A stretch of DNA of 64,000 nucleotides, taken from contig CP004371.1 in NCBI GenBank assembly GCA_000597885.1, positions 6,212,501-6,276,500 on the forward strand, in the 5' to 3' direction. Below, one piece after another: positions 56,404 through 64,000 of the stretch (its first letter is position 1; every line of letters begins with the position of its first letter). The DNA comes from Flammeovirgaceae bacterium 311. Its GTDB lineage: Bacteria; Bacteroidota; Bacteroidia; Cytophagales; Cyclobacteriaceae. A program made the position numbers and the translations under genes. The notes beneath the pieces are model-generated. The model was given only the letters and a program-made list of their open reading frames with translations. It ran no database searches and was not told where the DNA came from.

Positions 56404-56522
56404 TAGCAACAACAGAATAAAGCAAGCTCCCAGCTATCTTTCAGCCATTGACAATGCACGCAGCCAGCTTTGCGTCCGTTCGGCAAGGGCTTGTGAATGG
56501 TCGGCTGCTTTATTCAATGGAC
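56404..56522 (+). other. attC site J (cut by IS3)
   Basis: R'' TAGCAAC (56404-56410), spacer aaca, stem gaataaagcaagctccc and its partner gctgctttattc, then ggac against IS3. R' GTTGGCC lies beyond IS3 at 58247. Confidence 0.85.
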
Positions 56523-58246
56523 GTCAGAGTGTGCAAAAACTCTTTTCTGCTTAAAAAAGAGGCTTTATCTTTCATGCAGGGCCTTTTTCAGCCCTTCTCA
56601 GGCTGCCTTCAGAAGTTGCCTATTAACCAGCTTAAAAATAGAAAGTTGCTTAAAATGCTTTTGGTAAAGTGCTGTAAGTGAGGGAAAAGCAGCTGCCAGC
56701 CACTTTTTATTAGTTTTTAACAGTTTTAGCAGCCCTTCCACCCCCAAAATGGACATAGCTCTCCTGAAGTTGTAGCAAGTGAAGATCAGAGCCAGTTCAC
56801 CGTCCACTTTTTTGAGCCCCTTCATCAGCGTATAGGTGTAGCCCCAGCTTCTTTTGATAGTACCAAAAGGGTGCTCTACGATTGCCTGTCGTTTGGGTAA
56901 GCTTCTTTTTGCTTTAAGAGCCTTTCATTGTTGGCCTGGATGGCAGCAGCATGCTCGGAGCGTACAATGAGCCGGCCTGCTTTATTAGCTGTACACAGGG
57001 CTTTAACTGAACAGGCAAGACAGGCTTTGCTCTTGTAGTGTTTGGCCAGATTGGGAGTAGCGTTTTTGCGATAGCTGCTGGGCTTGTTCATCTCATACCA
57101 GGAGCCATTGGTAGTGAGCACTTCTCCTTTAGGACAGAGGTAGTGGTCCTTCTTTGGATTGTAGATGAACTTCTCCAGGTAATAAGCTTGGGCAGGCACT
57201 GGATCACGGGCGGGCTCTCTGTAGGCGACAATGGTAATGATGCCATTCTTGAGACACTGTCCTATTTGCTCACCGTTATGATAGCCCTTGTCGGCCAGTA
57301 CAGTGATTCTTTTCTTTGCCAGCACCTGCTTTGCGGCTATGGCTACTGTAGCCAGGGCTTTGGCATCATTACAGTTTGTAGCATCAAAGTAAACCAGCAG
57401 GCTGTGCTTACTGTCGACTGCTGCCTGACAGTTGTAGCTTACCTCCACTACATTGTGGTGCTGGATCAGGGCTCTGCTCTCTTTATCTGAAGTAGATACC
57501 TGCCCGTCATCGCTTTGCTCTACCTGCTCTTCTATTTGCTCATATTTTAGCTTTCGTTGCTCCAGTTGTTTAAGGGACTGCTTGATGTCAGCCCTGGAGC
57601 AGCTGACATCCTTGCTTCCTTTAGATCTTTCCCTTCCAGTTGTTCCAGATACTCATCGATCTTTTGCTGGATATAGTTCAGCTGGCGGTCGATCTTCTTT
57701 TGGTTGTAGTTGTTCTTTCTGGAGTTCTGCGCCCGGAGCTTGGTGCCGTCGATAGCCACATACTTACCTTTCAAAAGATGGGCTTCCTTTAGGAAAGCAA
57801 CAAAGGCTTTAAATACCTGCCTTAGCTGGGCGGGATGCTCTTTTCGGAAATCAGCAATGGTATGGTAGGCAGGGCAGAGTCCCTGCAAAAGCCACTGTAA
57901 TTCCAGATTCCTTCTGCACTCCTGCTCTAGCATTCTGGAGGAGCGGATCCGGTTATAGTAGCCATAGAGGTAGAGCTTCAAAAGGTGAGCTGGGTCAAAA
58001 GAAGGCCTTCCTGTTGCTTTAGGAAGTACTCCCTTAAAACCCATCTCCAATAGGGGCAGTGCATCTACAAAAGCATCAATGACCCTAACTGGATTATCTG
58101 CTCCAATGGATGCCTCCAGACTCGTTGAAAAAGTCTGATGTCTGTCTTTTCCCATCAGATGGTGCATCTCTTAATTTAGCTAAACCTGTTGTTAAAGTGA
58201 AGGAAATTCAACAGTTTTAACAGCTGTGCTTTCTGCACAAACTGAC
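56523..58246 (-). mobile_element. Diverged, inactive relative of IS copies 1 and 2
   Basis: A 1724-bp element with ends gtcagagtgtgcaaaaac and (right end reversed) gtcagtttgtgcagaaag, inserted after ggac as in the other copies. Its transposase is frameshifted. Confidence 0.88.
56598..58167 (-). pseudogene. Frameshifted IS1182-family transposase
   Basis: Three consecutive minus-strand frames together cover the transposase. N-terminal part: 58167-57547, ending off-frame after the EQLEGKDLKEAR region. Middle part: 57448-56876, holding VLADKGYHNGEQ. C-terminal part: 56825-56598, starting [11 protein letters not shown] one-base loss near 57604 (kDVSCSRAD would restore the frame) and another near 56900 (YPNDRQS instead of [12 protein letters not shown]) break the gene. 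It is inactive. Confidence 0.85.
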
Positions 58247-58305
58247 GTTGGCCATAATTCAATAATTCTTATACGTTTGTATGTTGTTACTAATATAGGA
58301 GTAAA

Positions 58306-58884
58306 ATGAAAGATATTAGCTTCCACAAATCAGTGATAGTTACTCTAGCTTTTCCTTTGATATTTACAGCATGCTTCGGTGCCAATGATAATATCAAATA
58401 TCATTTCGATGAGGAACAACTTGATTTTATCGCCTATGATGAAGGTCAGAGCTTATCTTTAATTGACACTATTGGTGTTAGATATGTGCTTAATCAAAAT
58501 GAGTATAAAAGAGATTTTAGAAAGGTAATAGGATATTGGGGAGTAGAAGGTCACTATGAATATTATCAAGTTGATTTTAGTCCATCTGATAATCATAAAC
58601 CACGACTGACAGTTGAGCTATATACAGAGGATAGTCACTTGTGGATTGAATTTTGGGGTTATACTGTTTATGCGCCCGTAAAACATAATACTGGTAATGA
58701 TCCTCAATTTAAGGATATCTATCAATCGATTAATATTGATGGAAAGATTTACGAGGATGTATATAAACTAATCGCCTACAAGGATGATCATATGAATGAA
58801 TCAGCAACACTCTTTTGGAATAAAGAACATGGTGTAATTCAGCTGCTTCTATCAAATGGTAAAACAGTGACAAGAGATGAGTAG
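58306..58884 (+). CDS. Cassette-encoded lipoprotein
   Basis: A 192-residue protein with a signal and lipobox FTAC (Cys23). The mature part is beta-rich (VEGHYEYYQVDFSPSDNHKPRLTVELYTEDS), with a DDHMNESATLFWNKEHGVIQLLLSNG segment like those in other exported Bacteroidota proteins. It starts 52 bases after GTTGGCC and a possible AGGAG ribosome-binding site; the cassette end GGCCAAC is in site K. Function unknown. Confidence 0.72.
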   Translation: MKDISFHKSVIVTLAFPLIFTACFGANDNIKYHFDEEQLDFIAYDEGQSLSLIDTIGVRYVLNQNEYKRDFRKVIGYWGVEGHYEYYQVDFSPSDNHKPRLTVELYTEDSHLWIEFWGYTVYAPVKHNTGNDPQFKDIYQSINIDGKIYEDVYKLIAYKDDHMNESATLFWNKEHGVIQLLLSNGKTVTRDE

Positions 58885-58906
58885 CATGAACAAAATAAAA
58901 AACTAC

Positions 58907-59041
58907 GGCCAACAACAAAATATAGCAAACGCCCCCAAGAGCATTCAGCCATTATTGCAGTGTGAGCGAAGTTTGCGTACTTTCATTCAGCAGCAGTGCA
59001 GGGGCTCTGCTATATTTAACGGACGTTACCTGCAATCAAGG
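58907..59041 (+). other. attC site K (intact)
   Basis: 135 bp: R'' GGCCAAC, spacer aaca, stem aatatagcaaacgcccc and its partner gggctctgctatattt, then ggac and R' GTTACCT. Its stem sequence matches site B more than the others. Confidence 0.88.
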
Positions 59042-59046
59042 AAACA

Positions 59047-59562
59047 ATGACCCGAGCCCGTTTAATCCAAAGGTTAAAGTGGTACTATCCCGCAGAAAAA
59101 TTTCATACATATTTTACAGTACCTGTACTTCTAATTTATGTGATATATTCATACCCCATTCAGGATATAATTTTTATCGTCTATGGATTGGTAGTATGTA
59201 CAGTTATCTTGTACCAAGGACAATTATATTGGAAGTTGAAGCTAAACAGTCTGAAAGGGGAAAACATTAACCAGGAAAAAAATATAGTATTTTTCAAAAA
59301 ATCCAAAAAACTTAACATCTACCTAATCGGTCTAATGCCTTTGTTCTTGCTCCTTCAATTGACACTACAGGAATGGAAATTAAGTATAAATGTAATGTTA
59401 TATTGGGGTATATTATCTAACGCTTTTGCCGTCCTAGAGTATATAAATTATTATCATCTTCAATTGATGGTTGACAACAAATATGATATAGAATATATAA
59501 TTAGAAATAAAAAGTTGAAAAAAGCGAGTTTAGCTAAGGATTTGATGAATAATAAAATATAA
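59047..59562 (+). CDS. Cassette-encoded small integral membrane protein
   Basis: A 171-residue protein with two pairs of hydrophobic helices (about 25-60 and 93-130) and a basic C-terminal tail (NKKLKKASLAKDLMNNKI). The start codon lies only five bases after the cassette's GTTACCT; the AGGTAAC end is 8 bases after its stop. No family recognised. Two-pair hairpin membrane proteins of this size can be immunity or holin-like, but nothing specific supports that. Confidence 0.65.
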   Translation: MTRARLIQRLKWYYPAEKFHTYFTVPVLLIYVIYSYPIQDIIFIVYGLVVCTVILYQGQLYWKLKLNSLKGENINQEKNIVFFKKSKKLNIYLIGLMPLFLLLQLTLQEWKLSINVMLYWGILSNAFAVLEYINYYHLQLMVDNKYDIEYIIRNKKLKKASLAKDLMNNKI

Positions 59563-59570
59563 TAAACAGC

Positions 59571-59582
59571 AGGTAACAACAG
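59571..59582 (+). other. attC site L, left part (cut by ISB)
   Basis: R'' AGGTAAC and spacer aacag. The rest of the site resumes at 61247 after ISB. caacag occurs on both sides of the insertion, a possible 6-base target duplication. Confidence 0.85.
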
Positions 59583-61246
59583 TAGCTGTTGCACAACTTC
59601 CTGAATGATAGGCTGTTTTTCTGTATTTTAACATCACCCACTTCTGATTTTGTTGCCAGTCCATAATCCTATCAGCATTAGCCAAAAAAGAGCAGCCACA
59701 GTAGCTTTAGGAGCTACCAGAGCGGCTGTTTTTCTTTTATTGGAGCAGAAGTTGAGCCATTTCTTCAAGTTATAGGCAGCAGCTGCCAGGAGCATCTTTT
59801 TATCTGCTGCCATGATACCCCTGGTGTTGATTTTCGACAGGCCCATGTAGTTGATTAAAATGCCGAAGACCGGCTCCACGGTGCTCTGCCGCTTCTTCTT
59901 CATCCACTCTGCATGTCTGGTGGAGAGTCTTTCTTTAGCTCGTTCATATTCTGCTCTGTAGTAGGTGATGTCGATTTTCTTTTCCTTCTGTTTTTCTCCC
60001 AGGCAGCTTTCTTTCAAGGGGCAGCCCTTGCAGTCACTTCTGGTGGTGAAGTACTGGCGCTGCAGGCTGTCTTGAGCCGAGAACTTTACTTTTCTAAAAG
60101 TGGCTTTCTTTCCCTGGGGGCAGATCCATACATCCTGCTCTTGATCATAGATAAAGCCATCAGGACCTCCTTTGTAGGTGCCATGCACTGGAATATAAGC
60201 CTGGATATTTAGCTTTTCCAGAAGGACATAGTTCTCGCCAGAGCAATAGGCTCCATCAGCTAAGACTGATTTTAAGCCAAGGTCAAAAGATAGGAGTCTT
60301 TGGGTGGTTTCTTCCACTACTCTGGGCAGGCACTGACTATCTTTTTGGTCAGAGAGATCAGCCTGTGCATGCACAATCACATGATGGGCAGTATCTACAG
60401 CTAACTGGTTGAAGTAGCAAAGTTGCCTTCTTTTGCCGGGCTTCACAGCTATTCTGGCATCAGGGTCAACTGGAGAATAGTGGGTCTTGTTGGAGGTAAA
60501 GCGGGCTTGTTTTAAGCTGCCCCCTGGAGTGGTAAGCTGCCGGGAGTGCCAGTGCTGTTGCCTGCTTTCTATCTGCTGGAGCTCTTGTTTTGAAGCAGTG
60601 ACTGTCTGCTGCTCTTTGCTGGCCTTATTCTTTTTTGCCTTGCGTCTGGCAGTAACCATAACAGGGCGGGCTTTCTTTAGCTCCTGCTGGAGTTCTTCCT
60701 TTGACACCTTTAGCTCCAGGGAATCCATGGAAGCATTGGCTTTGACAAAGGCAGAATCTACTGCTACTGTGGCACCAGATACCATGCCCGCACCCACACA
60801 GAGGGAAAGGATGTGGTTAAAGATCCTTTCGAAAACTTGCCGGGGCAGCAGCATTCTTGTTCTGCAAAGCGTAGAGTGGCAGGGAAGCTCTTCTCCCAGA
60901 TTGTAGCCCAGAAAGTAAAGCAGGTCTAATCTTAAGCTGCACATCTCCAGCAGCTTTCTATCGGAATCAATATTCTCCAGATGCGCAATCAGACAGAGCT
61001 TGAAAAAAACTGTTGCATCTATGCTCTTCTGGCCGCAGCTGCCATAGTAGATCTTTGTTGACTCAAAGAGATAATCAAGCTCAAGCAACTGCTTTAGCCG
61101 GTAATAGAGGTTGTGCTTGGGGATGTGGTCAGATAAACAAAACTCAAGCACAACCCGATCACGATATATATGCCGCCCCTGCATTGCCTTAAAAGTTTGT
61201 CCTTTATCTCTACTACAACTATCTTGTAAGAGTTGTGCAACAGCCT
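59583..61246 (-). mobile_element. Second IS (ISB), IS1182-like
   Basis: A 1664-bp element with near-identical inverted ends tagctgttgcacaact and aggctgttgcacaact. It is inserted inside attC L between the spacer and the L'' stem, unlike copies 1-3. Confidence 0.85.
59634..61184 (-). CDS. IS1182-like transposase of ISB
   Basis: A 516-residue transposase, counting from ATG 61184 inside the element; the frame upstream to 61352 runs across attC DNA and is not real. It has an N-terminal DUF772-like part (IYRDRVVLEFCLSDHIPKHN) and a DDE core with Asp in VAVDSAFVKA, Asp in SVLADGAYCSGE and Glu in STVEPVFGI. A zinc-like cysteine cluster (DCKGCPLKESCLGE) lies between. It looks intact. Confidence 0.88.
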   Translation of the reverse strand: MQGRHIYRDRVVLEFCLSDHIPKHNLYYRLKQLLELDYLFESTKIYYGSCGQKSIDATVFFKLCLIAHLENIDSDRKLLEMCSLRLDLLYFLGYNLGEELPCHSTLCRTRMLLPRQVFERIFNHILSLCVGAGMVSGATVAVDSAFVKANASMDSLELKVSKEELQQELKKARPVMVTARRKAKKNKASKEQQTVTASKQELQQIESRQQHWHSRQLTTPGGSLKQARFTSNKTHYSPVDPDARIAVKPGKRRQLCYFNQLAVDTAHHVIVHAQADLSDQKDSQCLPRVVEETTQRLLSFDLGLKSVLADGAYCSGENYVLLEKLNIQAYIPVHGTYKGGPDGFIYDQEQDVWICPQGKKATFRKVKFSAQDSLQRQYFTTRSDCKGCPLKESCLGEKQKEKKIDITYYRAEYERAKERLSTRHAEWMKKKRQSTVEPVFGILINYMGLSKINTRGIMAADKKMLLAAAAYNLKKWLNFCSNKRKTAALVAPKATVAALFWLMLIGLWTGNKIRSG

Positions 61247-61364
61247 CAACAGAATAAAGCAAGGGCTGTGGTAGCTCTTTGTCATTGAAACACAAAACCT
61301 CTAACTTATCGTCCATGTAGATGCAGCGGTGAACAGCCCCTGCTTTATTCAATGGACGTTGGTG
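61247..61364 (+). other. attC site L, right part
   Basis: gaataaagcaagggctg and its partner cagcccctgctttattc, then ggac and R' GTTGGTG, the start of the toxin-antitoxin cassette. Confidence 0.85.
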
Positions 61365-61422
61365 TTAATAACATCATGATGGAACCGTTCGTAGAAAAGG
61401 TATATATTTAAAGAAAAAGGCT

Positions 61423-61656
61423 ATGCAGACGATACGCTTACGGGTAAATGATAAAGTGTATAAGCACCTGATGTGGTTCCTCAATAAATTTAGTAAAGAT
61501 GAGCTTGAGATCATCGAAGAAGATCAGCAGTTCTTATCTGCACAAAAAGAACTCCATAAAGATCTGGAGATGCTGGAAAAGGGGCAGGCGGAACTTATAG
61601 ATCTGCAGCAGCTTGACGATGAGCTAGAGGCAACCATCCGCCGGTATGAAGATTAA
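61423..61656 (+). CDS. Antitoxin partner of ParE/RelE toxin
   Basis: A 77-residue protein, mostly helical: an N-terminal basic segment (MQTIRLRVNDKVYKHLMWFL) that likely binds DNA or RNA, then an acidic coiled-coil C-terminus (EELHKDLEMLEKGQAELIDLQQLDDELEATI-like) that would wrap the toxin. It overlaps the toxin gene by 11 bases, the usual antitoxin-first order. Assigned by context and shape. Confidence 0.8.
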   Translation: MQTIRLRVNDKVYKHLMWFLNKFSKDELEIIEEDQQFLSAQKELHKDLEMLEKGQAELIDLQQLDDELEATIRRYED

Positions 61657-61936
61657 AATCACCAAGGGCTTCAGAGATAAACTGAATGCTCAAGTGGAAT
61701 ACATAGCAAAAGACAAGCCTGCTGCTGCTCGAAAGTTCAAGAATGATATCATCAGCAGGATCAAAGGAATACCTGCAAAGCCATACATCTATAGAAAGTC
61801 CATTTTCTTCGATCGGGAAGACATCAGAGACTTAATCTTCAAAGGATATGTAGTGGTTTATAAGATTAACGAGGGGTCACAAACACTTGAGGTTTTTGGA
61901 TTTACTAAGTGGCAGGAAGACCCTTTCAAAGAATAA
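61646..61936 (+). CDS. ParE/RelE-superfamily toxin
   Basis: A 96-residue basic protein of the ParE/RelE fold: an N-terminal helical hairpin (KLNAQVEYIAKDKPAAARKFKNDIISRI), then a beta sheet ending in RDLIFKGYVVVYKINEGSQTLEVFGFTKW. It would inhibit translation or gyrase unless bound by the upstream antitoxin. The cassette is bounded by GTTGGTG and CACCAAC. A toxin-antitoxin module in an integron array usually stabilises it. Confidence 0.87.
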   Translation: MKIKITKGFRDKLNAQVEYIAKDKPAAARKFKNDIISRIKGIPAKPYIYRKSIFFDREDIRDLIFKGYVVVYKINEGSQTLEVFGFTKWQEDPFKE

Positions 61937-61951
61937 AAAAGAATATACTAA

Positions 61952-61979
61952 CACCAACAACAGTAGCTGTTGCACAACT
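61952..61979 (+). other. attC site M remnant with a solo ISB end
   Basis: R'' CACCAAC and spacer aacaacag are followed directly by tagctgttgcacaact, the same 16 bases that begin ISB at 59583. The rest of the IS and attC is gone. This is the right edge of the array. Confidence 0.75.
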
Positions 61980-62002
61980 CCCTCAAGATGAAACTGTATA
62001 GC

Positions 62003-63178
62003 ATGAAAATTTATTTTTTTATTTCTTATTTATTTATCATCCCAATTTTAGGTATTGCACAATCGACAAATTTTGGGGAGCAATTTTCAAATGCCATTAT
62101 AATTAGATATCAACCTACCATTGATGAACTAACACACAAAGGATGGGACCATTCTAATAGCATTATTTTACATGGAATGGAAAAAATTTATCTAAATACC
62201 CGAAATCCAGAATACCTTACTTACATACAAGCATTTGTTGATTCTTTTGTAGACGAAGATGGTAAAATAAGTGCTTTAAAAGCAGAACTGGATGGAATAC
62301 ATCCGGGAATGTTGTGCTTGTTCCTGTACGAAGAAACAGGTGATAAAAAATACAAAGTTGCCGCAACCAAAATGAGAAATTATTTATTAGGAACAGCGTC
62401 CTCGTCCATAATATTTAACAAAACGCCAGATGGTGGCTACTGGCATAAAAATAACGACCATTACAATGATGTAATGACAATTGATGGAGCTTATATGGCT
62501 AATCCGTTTCTGGTAAAATACGGAATAATGTTTAACGATAGTTTAAGTATTGAAACTGCCACTTTTCAAACCTTACTGGTAGCATCAAGAACATTCAACA
62601 TTGACAGTCACCTGCCTTACCATGGTTGGGATTACAGAAAAAATAAATCATGGGCAAATACCATAACAGGAACCTCCACAGAAGTATGGAGTAGAAGCAT
62701 AGGATGGTTTTCTATGGCTTTGGCGGACATGTTAGAATCTCTTCCTCCTACACATAAAGATTTTCAAAACCTTCTTTACTTATACCAGCGGTTGGCAATA
62801 GGTATTCGAAACACTCAAAATAATAATGATGGCCTTTGGTATCAACTAATTAATCATAAAGAATTACCAGGCAATTATCCCGAAACCAGTGGCTCGGGAA
62901 TGATTATATATGCTTTGCAAAAGGGCATAACGAACGGATGGCTGGATGTGTCCTATCTAGAAGTAACAGAAAAAGGATGGAATGGCTTAAAAACTTTTAT
63001 CTCTTTATATACGGATGGTAAACCACTCATTAAATCATTTTGTCCCGGTATGGGTATTAAAGACAGTGCTGAAGATTATTTAGCCGTTCGTCCTGTAGAT
63101 TGTCCTTCTACGGCAGCTAAACAGCACCCACATGGGTATTGTGCCATTTTGATGGCAGCATCAGTAATGGAAAAATAG
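62003..63178 (+). CDS. GH105-like unsaturated glucuronyl/galacturonyl hydrolase
   Basis: A 391-residue exported protein (signal MKIYFFISYLFIIPILGIAQ; a longer start at 61970 is possible). It has an (alpha/alpha)6 barrel with AELDGIHPGM, the catalytic-Asp region MTIDGAYMANPFLVKYG, the HGWDYRKNKSWAN motif and SRSIGWFSMALADMLE, all typical of YteR/GH105. It removes unsaturated uronic acids from pectin or ulvan-type oligosaccharides. It is more AT-rich than the left half of the window, and its upstream DNA is an IS scar, so its native promoter may have been lost. Confidence 0.85.
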   Translation: MKIYFFISYLFIIPILGIAQSTNFGEQFSNAIIIRYQPTIDELTHKGWDHSNSIILHGMEKIYLNTRNPEYLTYIQAFVDSFVDEDGKISALKAELDGIHPGMLCLFLYEETGDKKYKVAATKMRNYLLGTASSSIIFNKTPDGGYWHKNNDHYNDVMTIDGAYMANPFLVKYGIMFNDSLSIETATFQTLLVASRTFNIDSHLPYHGWDYRKNKSWANTITGTSTEVWSRSIGWFSMALADMLESLPPTHKDFQNLLYLYQRLAIGIRNTQNNNDGLWYQLINHKELPGNYPETSGSGMIIYALQKGITNGWLDVSYLEVTEKGWNGLKTFISLYTDGKPLIKSFCPGMGIKDSAEDYLAVRPVDCPSTAAKQHPHGYCAILMAASVMEK

Positions 63179-63658
63179 TATGCAGGAATTAGAAACCAGG
63201 TCAGATAGAATGACTATAAAAACCGGGACTATTTGAATGTATTAGAGCAGGCATAAAATATTGATGATAACTAAACTTGCCACAACAATGCAAACAGGTT
63301 ATTGGGCATATACTTGTGGTTCAGGCATCATAGCCTTTTATAAACTTAACAACAACCGGAAACAGAGGTGCCTGTAAAGGCCCAATACCCAGTTGCGGTC
63401 CGTTAGCAAAAATTGCACGCTGCCCCACAGACAGTTAAAACAGTAAAAAAAATATCTTAAATAGTGGCTTGCAGAAAGATTAAGGTGCAGAGAGAAATTG
63501 GCCACTGCACAAAAGTGGCGATTCGCTCAAGTGGATAATTTGTAGCTTGAACTTTTTTTTTAATTTTTTTGCCATAGTATTCAAGACAGTATGGTTTATC
63601 TTTAATGTTTGCAACTATGGTTGCAATCGGTTCCATAAAGAATTTTTTTTCAAGAAAC
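63179..63658. other. Intergenic region before the GH9-like gene
   Basis: About 480 bases with no gene and no strong hairpin. A T-rich tract (tttttttttaattttttt) near 63550 and several TTTG-like motifs could form a promoter, but none could be chosen with confidence. Confidence 0.4.
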
Positions 63659-64000
63659 ATGAAAAGACTTACATTTCTGTCATTTGTAGTGCTACTACTA
63701 GGAGCATTTAATTATGCTTCCGGCCAGGATCTGAAACTCAATGATCTTGAGTATTTCGAGACGCAAGGTGTGAATGTCCTTGTGTACAATAACCTTTTTA
63801 CCGGAGGTTTCAACGATGAAAAGAACGCCGGTATAGAATTGATTCACCACGGCGTGAGAACAGCCCAGGGTGGTGCTGTGAGACTTTCTAATACCCCAGA
63901 GCAGTGGGATCTTGTTCCGGATATCTTAAACCGTAAGGTAGACCGTGCTGCAAAAACCATCGAGGCTACCTTAAGGTATAAAGATTACGATTTCGATTCG
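63659..64000 (+). CDS. GH9-like cellulase, N-terminal part (continues outside window)
   Basis: 114 codons are present. A signal peptide (MKRLTFLSFVVLLLGAFNYASG) is followed by a beta-rich module with YFETQGVNVLVYNNLFTGGF, EKNAGIELIHHGVRTAQGG and VRLSNTPEQWDLVP. This N-terminal module is one I recall from Bacteroidota GH9 endoglucanases; the catalytic part would lie past the window end. Family assigned from the N-terminus only. Confidence 0.65.
   Translation, partial: MKRLTFLSFVVLLLGAFNYASGQDLKLNDLEYFETQGVNVLVYNNLFTGGFNDEKNAGIELIHHGVRTAQGGAVRLSNTPEQWDLVPDILNRKVDRAAKTIEATLRYKDYDFDS

Larger units (their letters stand above)
46862..61982. mobile_element. Integron cassette array without integrase in window (CALIN)
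   Basis: About 15 kb of short AT-rich genes separated by attC-like sites of 120-135 bp. Sites share outer boxes RYYYAAC / GTTRRRY-like, followed inward by a spacer (aaca or ggac), then inner stems (e.g. gaataaagcaagc / gcctgctttattc) and a semi-conserved loop (gcattgtcaatggctgaa). In all eleven cassettes with both ends present, R' at the start and R'' at the end are exact complements (e.g. GTTGGGG/CCCCAAC, GTTACCT/AGGTAAC, GTTGGTG/CACCAAC). That is the signature of a circularising cassette. Cassettes left of IS1 and right of 55.8 kb read on +, those between on -. No tyrosine recombinase is encoded in the window; it may lie outside or be lost. Confidence 0.85.

Noticed and set aside
61185-61352. 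N-terminal extension of the ISB transposase
   Set aside because: It runs across attC sequence outside the IS end, so translation should start at 61184.

Overview
The window looks like chromosome of a Bacteroidota species, most likely a Cytophagales member (inference). Reasons: a SusC/SusD pair, many lipoproteins with Bacteroidota-style signal peptides, starts without Shine-Dalgarno sequences, a triple-tyrosine/LuxR regulator beside a polysaccharide locus, and a tgt-lptG gene pair. No rRNA, tRNA or CRISPR array was seen.

Layout. 1-5.1 kb: a YbbA/YbbP-type ABC exporter divergent from a TesA-like esterase, then pncB. 5.7-9.6 kb: a large STAND-type NTPase with about 21 TPRs. 9.8-23.7 kb: a polysaccharide utilization locus (regulator, SusC, SusD, SusE-like, GH30, GH3); the GH30 plus GH3 pairing suggests a beta-glucan, possibly beta-1,6-linked. 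24-46.7 kb: mainly housekeeping genes (pncA, gmhB-like, fabI, ispE, an MscS channel, an aromatic aminotransferase with tyrA, tgt-lptG, an ECF-type sigma factor, rsmG, an M16 peptidase) and two glycosidase or peptidase-like exported proteins.

46.86-61.98 kb is the most unusual part. It is an array of integron gene cassettes with no integrase in the window (a CALIN, or the distal part of a chromosomal integron). Twelve or thirteen attC-like sites of about 120-135 bp, intact, IS-split or truncated, separate short, AT-rich, promoterless genes. In all eleven cassettes where both ends survive, the 7-base R' sequence at the cassette start is the exact complement of the R'' sequence at its end, as expected of excised circles. 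Cassettes encode lipoproteins, membrane proteins, a degenerate ABC-ATPase-like protein and a ParE/RelE-type toxin-antitoxin pair. Three apparently non-coding cassettes (two are a tandem duplicate) share a conserved order of complementary motifs and may encode a structured RNA.

Two IS types have inserted into attC sites at fixed positions. Three copies of one IS1182-like element sit immediately before the recombining GTT, and a second IS (plus a solo end of it) sits just inside R''. Recombination between IS copies probably explains the change of cassette orientation at IS1 and at 55.8 kb. After the array come a GH105-type hydrolase and the start of a GH9-like protein, so the array lies between carbohydrate-active genes.
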